DNA of 31,631 nt from Clostridia bacterium (GCA_017462505.1 JAFTQY010000045.1:1-31631), one strand, 5' to 3'. Counted from the stretch's first letter, positions 1 through 9,445 are shown. Notes: generated by a model not told the origin, from the sequence alone. Translations and numbers: made by a program.

Positions 1-1
1 A

Positions 2-1156
2 GAGCTTACGCCCGAGAATAAGCAGCCGTACGAAATCAAGGCGGTCGAAATCAAGGTCGAGGGCGAATCCACCCCCGATTATCCCTTGCAGAAAAAACGT
101 CACGGCGTGGAATTTTTGCGCGAGATCGCTTACCTTCGTCCCCGGACGAATTTGTTCGGCGCGGCGTTCAGGATCCGCAGCGAAGCGGCGATCGCCATTC
201 ATAAATTTTTCAACGACCGCGGGTTTGTGTACGTGCACACCCCCATTTTGACGGGGAGCGACTGCGAGGGCGCGGGCGCAATGTTCCAAGTGACCACGCT
301 TGATTTGGACGAGGTGGCAAAATCGGGCAAGCCCGTCGATTACAAAAACGACTTCTTTGGCAAGAAAGCGTCCCTTACCGTGTCGGGTCAGCTCAGCGCG
401 GAAACGTACGCGATGGCGTTCGGCAACGTGTATACGTTCGGCCCTACCTTCCGTGCGGAACATTCCAACACCACCCGCCACGCGTCCGAGTTCTGGATGA
501 TCGAGCCGGAAATGGCGTTCTGCGATCTGGCAGGGGACATGGACGTTGCAGAGGCGATGGTAAAATACGTGATCGACTACGTTTGCGAAACGTGCGCGGA
601 CGAGCTTAATTTCTTGAACCAGTTCGTGGATAAGGGCTTACTGGAACGGTTGAAAAACGTATCCGAAAACGCGTTCGTGCGCTTGACGTATACCGAGGCG
701 ATCGAAATTTTGAAAGAAAACGCGGACAAGTTCGAGGATAAAAACATTTTCTGGGGCAAGGATTTGCAGAGCGAACACGAACGCTTTATCACCGAACAGG
801 TATATAAAAAGCCCGTATTCCTCACCGATTATCCGAAGGAAATCAAAGCGTTCTATATGAAACAAAACCCCGACGGAAAGACGGTGGCGGCGGCGGACTT
901 GCTCGTGCCCGGCATCGGGGAGCTTGTCGGCGGCTCGCAAAGAGAGGACGACTACGATAAGCTGGTCAACCGTATCAAGGAACTGGGTATGAACCCCGAG
1001 GATTACTGGTGGTATCTCGATCTTCGCCGTTACGGCGGCACAACGCACAGCGGGTTCGGGTTGGGCTTTGAACGTATGGTGATGTATCTGACGGGTATTT
1101 CTAATATCCGCGACGTTTTGCCGTACCCCAGAACGTTCGGCGACATGAAGTATTAA
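2..1156 (+). CDS. asnS: Asparaginyl-tRNA synthetase, 5'-truncated by window edge
   Basis: Class II aminoacyl-tRNA synthetase that charges tRNA-Asn in the cytoplasm. The frame is open from base 2, so the start codon lies upstream; the TTG at 86 sits inside the protein and is not the start. About 384 residues are visible. AsnRS enzymes are usually about 460 residues, so roughly 80 N-terminal residues of the OB-fold anticodon-binding domain are missing. The visible part begins in the end of that domain (ending near [10 protein letters not shown]). The catalytic core follows, with [14 protein letters not shown] and [16 protein letters not shown] (class II motif 2), [29 protein letters not shown], and motif 3 near the C-terminus ([20 protein letters not shown]). 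These are AsnRS rather than AspRS signatures. The stop is followed by a repeat-bearing spacer, so the gene probably ends its transcription unit. Confidence 0.96.
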   Translation, partial: ELTPENKQPYEIKAVEIKVEGESTPDYPLQKKRHGVEFLREIAYLRPRTNLFGAAFRIRSEAAIAIHKFFNDRGFVYVHTPILTGSDCEGAGAMFQVTTLDLDEVAKSGKPVDYKNDFFGKKASLTVSGQLSAETYAMAFGNVYTFGPTFRAEHSNTTRHASEFWMIEPEMAFCDLAGDMDVAEAMVKYVIDYVCETCADELNFLNQFVDKGLLERLKNVSENAFVRLTYTEAIEILKENADKFEDKNIFWGKDLQSEHERFITEQVYKKPVFLTDYPKEIKAFYMKQNPDGKTVAAADLLVPGIGELVGGSQREDDYDKLVNRIKELGMNPEDYWWYLDLRRYGGTTHSGFGLGFERMVMYLTGISNIRDVLPYPRTFGDMKY

Positions 1157-1188
1157 GACAATTCGTGAAGGTAAATATTATAAGCAGG

Positions 1189-1283
1189 TCATTGCGAGCC
1201 GTTTTTGCGAGATTACCACACTTCGCTTTCGCTTCGTTCGTAATGACAGACGCAAAAACGGCGTGGCAATCTCATAAAAATCA
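1189..1283. repeat. Interspersed fold-back repeat, copy 1
   Basis: This is a roughly 95-base element in the asnS-plsX spacer, starting GTCATTGCGAGCC. A near-identical copy lies at 27844-27940. Arm A (1189-1198) can pair with 1238-1247 with one mismatch. Arm B (1199-1209, CCGTTTTTGCG) pairs perfectly with 1251-1261. The arms occur in the order A-B-A'-B', which is pseudoknot topology. The arm sequences resemble the tandem units at 31423-31631. It is short, non-coding and intergenic, consistent with a REP- or MITE-like element. The function is unknown. Confidence 0.8.
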
Positions 1284-1319
1284 AGGCCATAGCCGAATCA
1301 TTATTCGGAGTAAATCATT

Positions 1320-2360
1320 ATGACGAGAATTATCATTGACGCAATGGGCGGCGATTACGCCCCGAAACAACAGGTGCTCGGCTGCGTGAACGCACTGAAC
1401 AAAGACAAGGATCTGTATCTTATCCTTTGCGGCGACGAAACGCAGATCAAGGCGGAGCTTGCCGAGGCGGGCAAATACGACGAAAGCCGTTTGGAAATCG
1501 TACATACGACCGAAGTGATCGGCATGGAAGAGATCCCGACCAAAGCGGTAAAGACGAAAAAGGATTCGTCCACGGTCGTGGCGTTCCGACTTCTTAAAGA
1601 GGGCAAGGCGGACGGCTTGGTATCGTCTGGCTCGACGGGCGCGGTGCTGACGGCGGGCGTGCTCATTCTCGGCAGAATCAAAGGGGTTTCCCGTCCCGGT
1701 CTTTGTCCCGTTATTCCCAACCATAAGGGCACGGGCACGATGATCTGCGACTGCGGGGCGAACCTCGAATGTAAGCCCATCAACCTCGTGCACTTTGCGC
1801 TGATGGCGTCGGCGTACGCAGAGGCGGCATACGGCAAAAAAGACCCCAAGGTCGGCTTGCTCAACAACGGCACGGAAGATCATAAGGGCTTGCCCTTGCA
1901 TCAGGAGGTCAACGCGCTTTTAAAACAGATCGACTGTATCAATTACGCGGGCAACGTCGAGGGCAGAGATATCATGTACGGGGACGTGGATGTTGTGGTA
2001 TGCGACGGGTTCTCGGGCAATATCGCCACGAAATCGATTGAGGGCTGTGGTAAGGCGGTCGGCGCGATTATGACGAAAGAATACAAGCGCAACCTTTGGG
2101 CAAAGCTCCGCGCGGCGATTTCCATGGGCATTATCAAACGCATTAAAGGCGGTTTGGATTACGAGGCGTGCGGCGGCTCGGTGTTCTTGGGACTTTCCAA
2201 AACGGTAGTAAAAGGTCACGGAAACTCGCGTGCGCGCGGGTTTGCGGTGTGTATTGAGCAGGCGGCAAACGCCGTTCGCGGCGACCTGGTCAACAAGATC
2301 AAAACGCTGGTGGACGAAAACGCCGAGCTTGTCAATGCAAATTTAAACAAGGAAGACTAA
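1320..2360 (+). CDS. plsX: Phosphate acyltransferase PlsX
   Basis: PlsX converts acyl-ACP and phosphate into acyl-phosphate, the donor for PlsY in membrane phospholipid synthesis; it is a peripheral membrane enzyme. The 346-residue product has the normal family length. It begins with the hallmark IIIDAMGGDYAP and contains GLVSSGSTGAVLTAG (about residues 98-112), CPVIPNHKGTG, a DCGANLECKP segment and VVVCDGFSGNIATKS. The ATG at 1320 is chosen because GGAG at 1307-1310 lies 9 bases upstream. The SD overlaps a small hairpin (CCGAAT-CATT-ATTCGG, 1293-1308), which could modulate initiation. rnc follows after 7 bases, so they are probably co-transcribed. In many Bacillota fab genes and acpP lie between plsX and rnc; they are absent here. 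Confidence 0.97.
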   Translation: MTRIIIDAMGGDYAPKQQVLGCVNALNKDKDLYLILCGDETQIKAELAEAGKYDESRLEIVHTTEVIGMEEIPTKAVKTKKDSSTVVAFRLLKEGKADGLVSSGSTGAVLTAGVLILGRIKGVSRPGLCPVIPNHKGTGTMICDCGANLECKPINLVHFALMASAYAEAAYGKKDPKVGLLNNGTEDHKGLPLHQEVNALLKQIDCINYAGNVEGRDIMYGDVDVVVCDGFSGNIATKSIEGCGKAVGAIMTKEYKRNLWAKLRAAISMGIIKRIKGGLDYEACGGSVFLGLSKTVVKGHGNSRARGFAVCIEQAANAVRGDLVNKIKTLVDENAELVNANLNKED

Positions 2361-2367
2361 CGAAAAG

Positions 2368-3030
2368 ATGCAGTTTTCCTACGGCGAAATTGAAAACAAA
2401 ATAGGCTATTCGTTCGCCGATAAACAGCTCTTGCGGGAGGCGTTCACGCACAGCACGTACGCAAACGCCCACGGCGGGAAAGACAACGAGCGCATGGAAT
2501 ACCTCGGCGACGCGGTGTTACAGCTTGTCGTTACCGAGTGGCAGTACGAACGGTATCAAAAGGCGGACGAGGGCACGATGACCCGCAGTCGGCAAAAGCT
2601 CGTTTGCGAAGAGGCGCTCCTTGACGCGGTGTACGATTTGGGGATAGAAAAATATCTGCTGGTGGAAGGTAGCCGCGCTAACGTCGGCAAAAAGACGGTG
2701 TCCAGCCTGTTTGAAACGGTGATCGCGGCGATCTATTTGGACGGCGGCTATGCCGCGGCGAAAGAATTTATCCAAAAATTCGGGTTGGACCATATCCGTC
2801 CGCAAGCGGGAAACGCCAAAGGGGAATTGCAGGAATATTTGCAAGATCTCGGCGAAAAGCCCCCCGTGTACAAAACGGAAAAGCTCGGCAAGGACAACGC
2901 GCCCGTGTTTTATGCCACGGCAACGGCGCTTGGCAAAACGGAAAAGGGCGAGGGCAAGAGCAAGAAACAGGCGGAACAGTCCGCCGCGGCAAACCTGCTC
3001 CGCGAGCTGCGCCAAAAAAGTAAAAAATAA
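2368..3030 (+). CDS. rnc: Ribonuclease III
   Basis: This is a double-strand-specific endoribonuclease for rRNA processing and RNA decay. The 220-residue protein has an N-terminal endonuclease domain with the signature ERMEYLGDAVLQ (about residues 40-51), including the catalytic Glu and Asp, and a second acidic cluster in ETVIAAIYLDGG (about 115-126). A C-terminal double-stranded-RNA-binding domain (about 150-218) ends in the basic-Ala pattern KSKKQAEQSAAANLLREL. The ATG at 2368 follows the plsX stop by 7 bases with GGAAG just upstream. smc follows 41 bases after the stop, as in the classical rnc-smc-ftsY arrangement. Confidence 0.97.
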   Translation: MQFSYGEIENKIGYSFADKQLLREAFTHSTYANAHGGKDNERMEYLGDAVLQLVVTEWQYERYQKADEGTMTRSRQKLVCEEALLDAVYDLGIEKYLLVEGSRANVGKKTVSSLFETVIAAIYLDGGYAAAKEFIQKFGLDHIRPQAGNAKGELQEYLQDLGEKPPVYKTEKLGKDNAPVFYATATALGKTEKGEGKSKKQAEQSAAANLLRELRQKSKK

Positions 3031-3071
3031 ACGGAAAGATATATAATCAGGTATCTGAAAAGGAGAGCACT

Positions 3072-6000
3072 TTGGATTTAAAGGAAATACAATTAAACGG
3101 TTTCAAATCCTTTGCGGATAAAACGACGATTCGATTTGAAGAGGGGGTAACCTGTATCGTCGGTCCGAACGGTTGCGGTAAGAGTAACATTGCCGACGCC
3201 GTGCGTTGGGTTTTGGGCGAAAAGTCCGCAAAAAACCTGCGCGGCAGTAACATGCAGGACGTCATTTTCGGCGGTACGGTAAACAGAAATCCTCAGCAAA
3301 GCTGTGATATTACGCTTGTTTTTGATAATTCCGAGCGTATCTTCCCCGACTATGCGCAGGACGAGGTTTCGATGACCCGTCGGCTTGATCGTAAGGGGGA
3401 CAGTAAATATTTGATCAACGGCATCGTCAGCAGACAAAAGGATCTGGTGGCGCTTTTCCACAGCATCGGGCTTGGTAAAGAGGGGTATTCGATCATCGGA
3501 CAGGGGCAGGTAGAACAGATCATGAACGCTCCGCCCGAAAAACGCCGCGTGATCTTTGAAGAGGCGTTGGGGCTTGCTAACCATAAAATCAGAAAGGAAG
3601 AGATCGAAAGAAAGATCGCGGACGCGGAAAGCAACCTGTTTATTTACAGCCAGCGTATCGACGAGGCGCAACGCCACCTCGGACCTTTGAGCAAGCAAGC
3701 GGACGCGGCGCGCGAATACAAGGAATATTCCGAAAGCCTGAAAGTCAACGAGGCGAACGCGTACATATACCGCTACGAAAACGCGGAAAACGAAAAGAGC
3801 GGCTTTAAAAAGAGCGTTGCGGAAATTTCCAACCAAATCATTGATTTGAACACGAAAATCGAGCTGATCAACCGCCGAATTGAAGAAAACCGCGAAAAGA
3901 TCAGCCGCGCGGACGCAAGATTGAGCGTACTCAACGACCGCCGCGTGGAGCTTTCCGTCGGCAACGAAAGAAAGGACGGCGAGTTAAAGCTGGTGCAAGA
4001 GCGTATCAAGACCTACCGTTCGCAGCTGGAAACGGCGGCGGAATTTTTAGCAAACAGCAAGGTCCGTATCGGCGAGATCGACGACGATATCGCGACGACG
4101 GGCAAGAAAAACGAAGAAAACGCAAAGCGGATCGCCGAGCTGGAAACGCAGACGGAAGTTTTGCGTTCTACGGTGGCGGCGCTTGATAAAAAGATCGAGG
4201 TCTTTGAAAAATTGTCGGACGCGAGCCGTCTTTCGCAGCTTTCGGACGCGGACAATTTGGCGGAGATGAAGAAAAACCTGGGTACGCTTGCCGCGCGTAT
4301 GGAGGCGGCAAAGGACCGTATCCACGAAATCAAAACGGCGCATCAAAAGGCGGTGGACAGAAAGGAACGCCTTTTGGACGAGCTGAAATCGGTGCAAAAG
4401 GACATGGCGGCGCTCCGCGCGCGCAATTCCTCGGACATGCGAGAATTTGAAGAACGTCAGGAAGAAGTCCGCGAAATGCAGATGACGGTGAACGAGTTCA
4501 ATCAAGAGCTGTTCAACGCCAACGGTCAGCTTGCGTCCTTGCGCGAAAATTTGGAAATGTACATTAGCCTCAAAAACCGTTTCGAGGGGTATAAAGAATC
4601 GGTTAGAAGACTGCTGTCGATCGCCAAGACCAACCCCGAAATTTCCAAGCATTTGCGCGGGTCGTTGGCGGATATTTTATCCACCGACCAGCGGTACGAG
4701 ATGGCAATTGAAACGGCGCTTGCGGGCGCGATGCAAAACGTCGTGACCCCGACGGCGGACGACGCGAAATACCTCATCGAGTATTTGATGCGCACCAACG
4801 GGGGTATCGTGACGTTCTTGCCTGTGGCTAGCATGCGTCCCCGTCCCGATTCCAGAGAAATTCGCCGCGCTTTGGACGAACGCGGCGCGATGGGGCTTGC
4901 GACCGAGCTGGTGAAATTCGACGATTATTATTACAACGTGATTTCCAACCTGCTTGGCAACACGCTGATTTGCGACAACATTGCCAACGCGACGGCGATC
5001 GCGAAAAAGTACGGCAATATGTTTAAAATCGTCACCGTGGACGGCAATATCGTTGCCACCAGCGGCGCGATGACGGGCGGTAGCCGCCGTAAAGAGAGCG
5101 GCTCGCTCCTTTCCAACGAACGTAAAATTCAGGAATGTAAAGAGAATATCGCCAAGAAACAAAAGCAGATCGAAAAGCTGAAAATGGCGATCGCGGACAG
5201 CGAACGCGCCCGCAAAGAGGCGGAAGACGCGGTGGAAGAGCTCCGTGAAAAATATCAGGGAGCAAACAGCGAGATCGCAGGGCTTATCCAACGCGAAACG
5301 GCGCTTTCTCAACAGATCGCGGACGCGGAAACGGATATCGCGACGTATGGCGAAACGCTGGACGATCTCAATTTGAAACTGCGCGATTTAGAGGACGAAG
5401 AGGCGAACTCGTCGCTCAGCGAAGAACAGCTTGCGGCGCGCAGAAAGAGCGCGGCTGAGGAGCTGGAAAATCAGCGCAAACAATGCGATAGCTTTAAGGA
5501 AGAACGCGCGATCAAGAGCAAGCAGTTGCGGGATAGCGAAATGGAATATACCGCGCTCCTTTCTGAAATGGAACAGCAAAAGGAAAAGATCGAGCGTATC
5601 ACCGCCGAAAAGGAAGAGCTCGTTGCCCGTATCGTGGATATGGAATACGAACAGACGGAAACGCAGACCCGTTTGAACGGCTTGGAGGCAGAGGCGCAGG
5701 AAAAGGAACTGACCGACGAGGAAAAAGCGGCGGTGCAGGCGATCGTGGAAGAGATCGGCGCGATCAGCAAGGAAAAGGAAGAAACGAACGCCGCGCAGAT
5801 CGCTTTGGAAGAGGAAAAGACTACTTTGCAGGAAACGCTGACCAAAAAGACGGACAAGCGGTTCAAGTGCGAAATCGAAATTTCCAAGATCGACACCAAC
5901 CTTGAAAACACCCGTTTGCGCATGGAAGAGGCGTACGGGCTGGATTATGAGGGCTGTCTTGTCTACCGCAAGGACGATTTTAACATCGACGAGGCAACGC

Positions 6001-6671
6001 AGACGATCGCGGCGTTAAAGCGCAAGATCACGATGCTCGGCGCGGTCAACCCCAACGCGGTGGAAGAGTACGAATTTGAAAAAGAACGCTGTGAGGAAAT
6101 GCTGACGCAGCGCGAAGATCTGCAAAAGGCGATTGCGGATTTGCAATCGGCGCTGGGTGATATTCGCGACGAAATGCTGCGTATCTTTGACGCGGGCTTT
6201 GAAGAGATCAACGAAAACTTTAAGATCACCTTTAAAGAGCTTTTCGGCGGCGGTAAAGCGGAACTCCAAATCGATTACGAGGACGTGGAGGATAAGCTGG
6301 CGGCGGGCGTGGATATCGTGGCTTGTCCCCCGGGTAAAAAACTCACGAAGATATCCTTGCTTTCGGGCGGCGAACGCGCGCTGACGGCGATTGCGATTTT
6401 GTTCGCGATCTTGAAAGCCCGTCCGATGCCGTTCTGTATCTTGGACGAAATCGAGGCGGCGCTCGACGACGCGAACGTAGACCGTTTTGCGTCGTACTTG
6501 AAGAATTTTGCAAAGGATACGCAGTTTATCGTCATCACGCACAGAAAACCGACGATGAACCAGGCGGACACTCTCTTTGGCGTTACCATGCAGGAAAAGG
6601 GTGTATCGAAGATCGTATCCGTTAAGCTTGCGGAGGTGGAAAGCAAGCTGGGCGCAGGCACGGTAGAGTAA
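3072..6671 (+). CDS. smc: Chromosome segregation ATPase SMC
   Basis: SMC is the ATPase of the bacterial condensin complex with ScpA and ScpB; it compacts and segregates the chromosome. The product is 1199 residues, typical for the family. The N-terminal head carries Walker A GPNGCGKSN at residues 31-39. Two long charged coiled-coil stretches (about 170-515 and 680-1000) flank a hinge (about 520-675, ending with the Gly-rich VATSGAMTGGSRRKESG). The C-terminal head has the ABC signature LSGGERALTA at 1097-1106 and Walker B CILDEIEAALDD with D1125 and E1126. The start is a TTG at 3072 preceded by AGGAG at 3061-3065; no ATG fits better, and translation begins with the expected LKEIQLNGFKSFADKT. 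It follows rnc directly. The downstream spacer carries a hairpin array. Confidence 0.97.
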   Translation: MDLKEIQLNGFKSFADKTTIRFEEGVTCIVGPNGCGKSNIADAVRWVLGEKSAKNLRGSNMQDVIFGGTVNRNPQQSCDITLVFDNSERIFPDYAQDEVSMTRRLDRKGDSKYLINGIVSRQKDLVALFHSIGLGKEGYSIIGQGQVEQIMNAPPEKRRVIFEEALGLANHKIRKEEIERKIADAESNLFIYSQRIDEAQRHLGPLSKQADAAREYKEYSESLKVNEANAYIYRYENAENEKSGFKKSVAEISNQIIDLNTKIELINRRIEENREKISRADARLSVLNDRRVELSVGNERKDGELKLVQERIKTYRSQLETAAEFLANSKVRIGEIDDDIATTGKKNEENAKRIAELETQTEVLRSTVAALDKKIEVFEKLSDASRLSQLSDADNLAEMKKNLGTLAARMEAAKDRIHEIKTAHQKAVDRKERLLDELKSVQKDMAALRARNSSDMREFEERQEEVREMQMTVNEFNQELFNANGQLASLRENLEMYISLKNRFEGYKESVRRLLSIAKTNPEISKHLRGSLADILSTDQRYEMAIETALAGAMQNVVTPTADDAKYLIEYLMRTNGGIVTFLPVASMRPRPDSREIRRALDERGAMGLATELVKFDDYYYNVISNLLGNTLICDNIANATAIAKKYGNMFKIVTVDGNIVATSGAMTGGSRRKESGSLLSNERKIQECKENIAKKQKQIEKLKMAIADSERARKEAEDAVEELREKYQGANSEIAGLIQRETALSQQIADAETDIATYGETLDDLNLKLRDLEDEEANSSLSEEQLAARRKSAAEELENQRKQCDSFKEERAIKSKQLRDSEMEYTALLSEMEQQKEKIERITAEKEELVARIVDMEYEQTETQTRLNGLEAEAQEKELTDEEKAAVQAIVEEIGAISKEKEETNAAQIALEEEKTTLQETLTKKTDKRFKCEIEISKIDTNLENTRLRMEEAYGLDYEGCLVYRKDDFNIDEATQTIAALKRKITMLGAVNPNAVEEYEFEKERCEEMLTQREDLQKAIADLQSALGDIRDEMLRIFDAGFEEINENFKITFKELFGGGKAELQIDYEDVEDKLAAGVDIVACPPGKKLTKISLLSGGERALTAIAILFAILKARPMPFCILDEIEAALDDANVDRFASYLKNFAKDTQFIVITHRKPTMNQADTLFGVTMQEKGVSKIVSVKLAEVESKLGAGTVE

Positions 6672-6673
6672 GC

Positions 6674-6945
6674 AATGAAATGCGCCTGTGGCGCATGAAT
6701 TGTTTAAAAAACATGAATTGCGCTTTGCGCATGAATTGACGGCTTTGCCGTCATTGTGGAAATATTACAATAATGCCGACGAAGTCGGCAATTCATGAAA
6801 GCCGTTGGCTTTCAATTCATGAACGCAGAGCGTTCAAATCATGGCAAGAGATGCGGTCGACTATGCACTCAAACCAACGCGAAGATTTCTGCACACGCAG
6901 ACGGAAAGATAGTGGAGCTGGCTGCAAGATCATCTTGCCAATTCA
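6674..6945. repeat. Array of seven unrelated short hairpins with shared linker
   Basis: The smc-ftsY spacer (294 bases) holds seven perfect hairpins with 3-base loops: 6681-6695, 6719-6731, 6738-6752, 6774-6790, 6797-6813, 6821-6835 and 6924-6938. Each stem of 5-7 bp has a different sequence, so pairing rather than sequence is conserved. They are punctuated by ATGAATTG in the left half, by its complement CAATTCATGA in the right half, and by CAATTCAT after the seventh. The stretch 6841-6912 could encode 23 residues (starting MARDAVDY) but shows no coding support. No promoter or intrinsic terminator is convincing here. Confidence 0.85.
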
Positions 6946-6965
6946 TTTTTAAAAGGAAACAACTT

Positions 6966-7862
6966 ATGGGTATATTCGGGAAACTTTTCGGGGCGTTGAA
7001 AAAGACGAAAGACAACCTTTCGTCCAAGCTCCGCGTGCTTTTTTCCAAAAATAAATTAGGCGACGAGTTTTACGAGGAGCTGGAAGAGCTTCTTATCGCC
7101 TCGGACGTGTCGTACGTAACGGCGCAAGAGGTCGTTGACCGCGTAAAAAAACAGGCGATGGACGAACGCCTCAAAGACGAGGAATACGTCACCAACCTGC
7201 TCCGCGGTATCCTCACCGACATCTTGGAAGAGAGCGAGGTAGAGCCGCCCGAATACCCCTGCGTGATCATGCTTGTCGGGGTCAACGGCGTGGGCAAGAC
7301 GACGACGGTGGGGAAACTGGCGCATTATTTCCTCTCGCAAGGCAAGACGGTGACGGTGGCGGCGGCGGACACTTTCCGTGCGGCGGCAAGCGAACAGCTT
7401 GCTATCTGGGCGGACCGCGCCAAGGTGCGTATCGTCAAGCACGAGGAGGGTAGCGACCCGTCTGCGGTTATCTACGACGCGGTGGCGTCGGCAAAAGCCA
7501 AGAAAACGGACGTTGTCATCGTGGATACGGCGGGCAGATTGCACGTAAAAGACAACCTGATGAACGAGCTTCGGAAAATGGACCGCGTAGTCACGCGCGA
7601 ATATCCCGAGGCGGATTTCTTAAAATTACTCGTTTTGGACGCGACGACGGGGCAAAACGCCGTCAACCAAGCGCGCGTTTTCGACGAGGCGGTGGAACTC
7701 GACGGTCTGGTGCTCACCAAACTGGACGGCACGGCAAAGGGCGGGTTTGTGTTCTCGTTGGCGCAAGAGCTGTCCCTGCCCGTGATCTTTGCGGGCGTTG
7801 GCGAAAAGATGGACGATCTGGAATTTTTCGACAGTAAAGCCTTTGTGGAAGCGATCTTATGA
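6966..7862 (+). CDS. ftsY: Signal recognition particle receptor FtsY
   Basis: This SRP-receptor GTPase docks ribosome-nascent chain-SRP complexes at the membrane. The 298-residue protein is a minimal NG form: a short amphipathic basic N-terminus (MGIFGKLFGALKKTK), a helical N domain (about 20-95), then the G domain with GVNGVGKTT (105-113), DTFRAAASEQL, DTAGRL (from D187) and TKLDGTAKGG (from T251). The start is ATG 6966 with AAGGAAA about 8 bases upstream. A longer in-frame reading to 6795 runs through the hairpin array and is rejected. The stop overlaps the trmD start in an ATGA tetranucleotide. ylxM, ffh, rpsP and rimM, which often lie between ftsY and trmD, are absent. Confidence 0.96.
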   Translation: MGIFGKLFGALKKTKDNLSSKLRVLFSKNKLGDEFYEELEELLIASDVSYVTAQEVVDRVKKQAMDERLKDEEYVTNLLRGILTDILEESEVEPPEYPCVIMLVGVNGVGKTTTVGKLAHYFLSQGKTVTVAAADTFRAAASEQLAIWADRAKVRIVKHEEGSDPSAVIYDAVASAKAKKTDVVIVDTAGRLHVKDNLMNELRKMDRVVTREYPEADFLKLLVLDATTGQNAVNQARVFDEAVELDGLVLTKLDGTAKGGFVFSLAQELSLPVIFAGVGEKMDDLEFFDSKAFVEAIL

Positions 7863-8524
7863 GAATAGACATTTTGACCCTCTTTCCCGAAATGTTTACC
7901 GCGATGCAGGAAAGCATCATCGGCAGAGCGCAAAAATCGGGAAAAATACAAATCAACGTCGTGAACATTCGCGATTATACGGAGGATAAGCACCTCAAAT
8001 GCGATGATTATCCCTTTGGCGGCGGCGCGGGTATGGTGATGATGGCTCCGCCGATCGGCAACGCGATCGAGGCGATCGACCCCGAGCATAAGGCGCGCCG
8101 TATCTACATGTCCCCCAAGGGGCAGGTTTTCAAGCAACAAAAGGTGTTTGAACTGCTTGAATACGAGCATTTAATTTTGCTTTGCGGGCATTACGAGGGC
8201 GTGGATCAACGCGCGCTGGATCTGTTTATCGACGAGGAAATTTCCATCGGCGATTACGTTTTGACGGGGGGCGAGCTCCCCGCGATGGTGGTGGCGGATT
8301 GCGTTTCGCGGTACGTGGACGGGGTGATCAGCAATTCGTCCTTGGTGGACGAAAGCTTTTCGGAAAATCTTTTGGAATATCCGCAATACACCCGCCCGCA
8401 GGAATATAAAGGCCTGACCGTGCCCGACGTTTTGCGCAGCGGCGACCATGCCCAGATCGACAAATGGCGCAGAGAACAGGCGATAGAAATCACGAAACGT
8501 TGCCGTCCCGACCTACTGAAATAA
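7859..8524 (+). CDS. trmD: tRNA (guanine-N1-)-methyltransferase TrmD
   Basis: TrmD is an SPOUT-fold methyltransferase that makes m1G37 in tRNAs and so prevents +1 frameshifting. The 221-residue product has the MRIDILTLFPEMF start, the PFGGGAGMVMM segment (about 57-67), and the trefoil-knot SAM site LLCGHYEGVDQRALDLF (about 108-124) followed by SIGDYVLTGGELPAMVVAD. It is slightly shorter than most TrmD proteins; the C-terminal domain ends at CRPDLLK. Its ATG overlaps the ftsY stop by four bases, implying translational coupling. rplS, the usual next gene, is missing. Confidence 0.96.
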   Translation: MRIDILTLFPEMFTAMQESIIGRAQKSGKIQINVVNIRDYTEDKHLKCDDYPFGGGAGMVMMAPPIGNAIEAIDPEHKARRIYMSPKGQVFKQQKVFELLEYEHLILLCGHYEGVDQRALDLFIDEEISIGDYVLTGGELPAMVVADCVSRYVDGVISNSSLVDESFSENLLEYPQYTRPQEYKGLTVPDVLRSGDHAQIDKWRREQAIEITKRCRPDLLK

Positions 8525-8584
8525 AGCGCCAAAAGGGTAAAACGGGCGTACACGGGGCGCGACGAACGGAAAAAGGAAAGGAAA

Positions 8585-9445
8585 ATGAAGACGATACAAT
8601 GGTTTCCGGGGCACATGACGAAAGCCATGCGCGACATGGAAAAAAAGCGGGATCTTTGCGACGGGGTAATCTGCGTTTTGGACGCGCGCGCGCCGATTGC
8701 TACGATCAATAAAAATTTAAAAAAGATTTTTGGCGAAAAGCCGATTTTATACGTTTTGAACAAAGCCGACCTGTCCGACCCGAACAAGGTGGACGCCTTT
8801 ATGAAGTATTTCGAGGCGCGCGGTAAATACGTCGTAAAATGCGATTCCACGAATATCTCGACCAAGCGCGTACTGCTCCAAAAACTGAACGCGATCACCG
8901 AAGAAAAGCGGGAACGTGCCTTGGCGAAGGGCTTAAACCGCACCTTCCGTTTTATGGTGGCGGGTATTCCCAACACGGGAAAGAGTACGCTTGTCAACCT
9001 GCTCAGCGGGCAAAAGCGCGCCAAAACGGGGGACAAGGCAGGGGTCACGCGGGACGTGCGGTGGCTCAAATGTGGGGCGTTCGATCTGCTCGATACCCCC
9101 GGTACGATGCCCCCGTCCTTTGAGAATCAATACCACGCGCGCCACCTTGCGTATATCGGCAGTATCAACGACGATATTTTGGATATGGACGACGTGGCGC
9201 TCGAACTCCTTGGCGAGCTTGCACAGCATTATCCTCAATGTTTGACCGATCGGTACGGCATTACGGAATTTGACGAAAAGCTGGCTATGTACGAGGCGGT
9301 TTGCAAGCGTCGCGGCTTTATTTTCCGCGGCGGCGAGTTCGATTACGAGCGGGGCGCAAAGGCGATCATCGACGATTTTAGAAAGGGCAGAACGGGCAAG
9401 ATCTGTCTGGAAAACGCGGCGGATTATCCCGATTTTGATTTTTAA
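8585..9445 (+). CDS. rbgA: Ribosome biogenesis GTPase RbgA (YlqF)
   Basis: This is a circularly permuted GTPase needed for late 50S assembly. The 286-residue protein shows the permuted motif order: G4 NKAD at 59-62, then G1 GIPNTGKST at 127-135, then G3 DTPG at 170-173. The N-terminus (IQWFPGHMTKAMRDM) is the RbgA hallmark, and the C-terminal helical domain (about 190-280) is the RNA-binding part. The ATG at 8585 has AAGGAAAGGAAA directly upstream. It sits 60 bases after trmD and 11 bases before rnhB, matching the Bacillota order trmD-(rplS)-rbgA-rnhB. Confidence 0.96.
   Translation: MKTIQWFPGHMTKAMRDMEKKRDLCDGVICVLDARAPIATINKNLKKIFGEKPILYVLNKADLSDPNKVDAFMKYFEARGKYVVKCDSTNISTKRVLLQKLNAITEEKRERALAKGLNRTFRFMVAGIPNTGKSTLVNLLSGQKRAKTGDKAGVTRDVRWLKCGAFDLLDTPGTMPPSFENQYHARHLAYIGSINDDILDMDDVALELLGELAQHYPQCLTDRYGITEFDEKLAMYEAVCKRRGFIFRGGEFDYERGAKAIIDDFRKGRTGKICLENAADYPDFDF

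Noticed and set aside
86..88. TTG as the asnS start
   Set aside because: The open frame and recognisable AsnRS sequence continue upstream to base 2, so the gene is cut by the window edge.
1281..1901. Long minus-strand ORFs opposite plsX, and similar ones opposite rnc, smc, rbgA and the response regulator
   Set aside because: They are mirror-frame shadows caused by the GC-biased codon use of well-identified plus-strand genes.
6841..6912. Short ORF of 23 residues in the smc-ftsY spacer
   Set aside because: There is no good SD and no coding support, and it lies between array hairpins.
6795..6965. 57-residue N-terminal extension of FtsY
   Set aside because: It translates the hairpin array. The family start MGIFGKLFG with a ribosome binding site lies at 6966.
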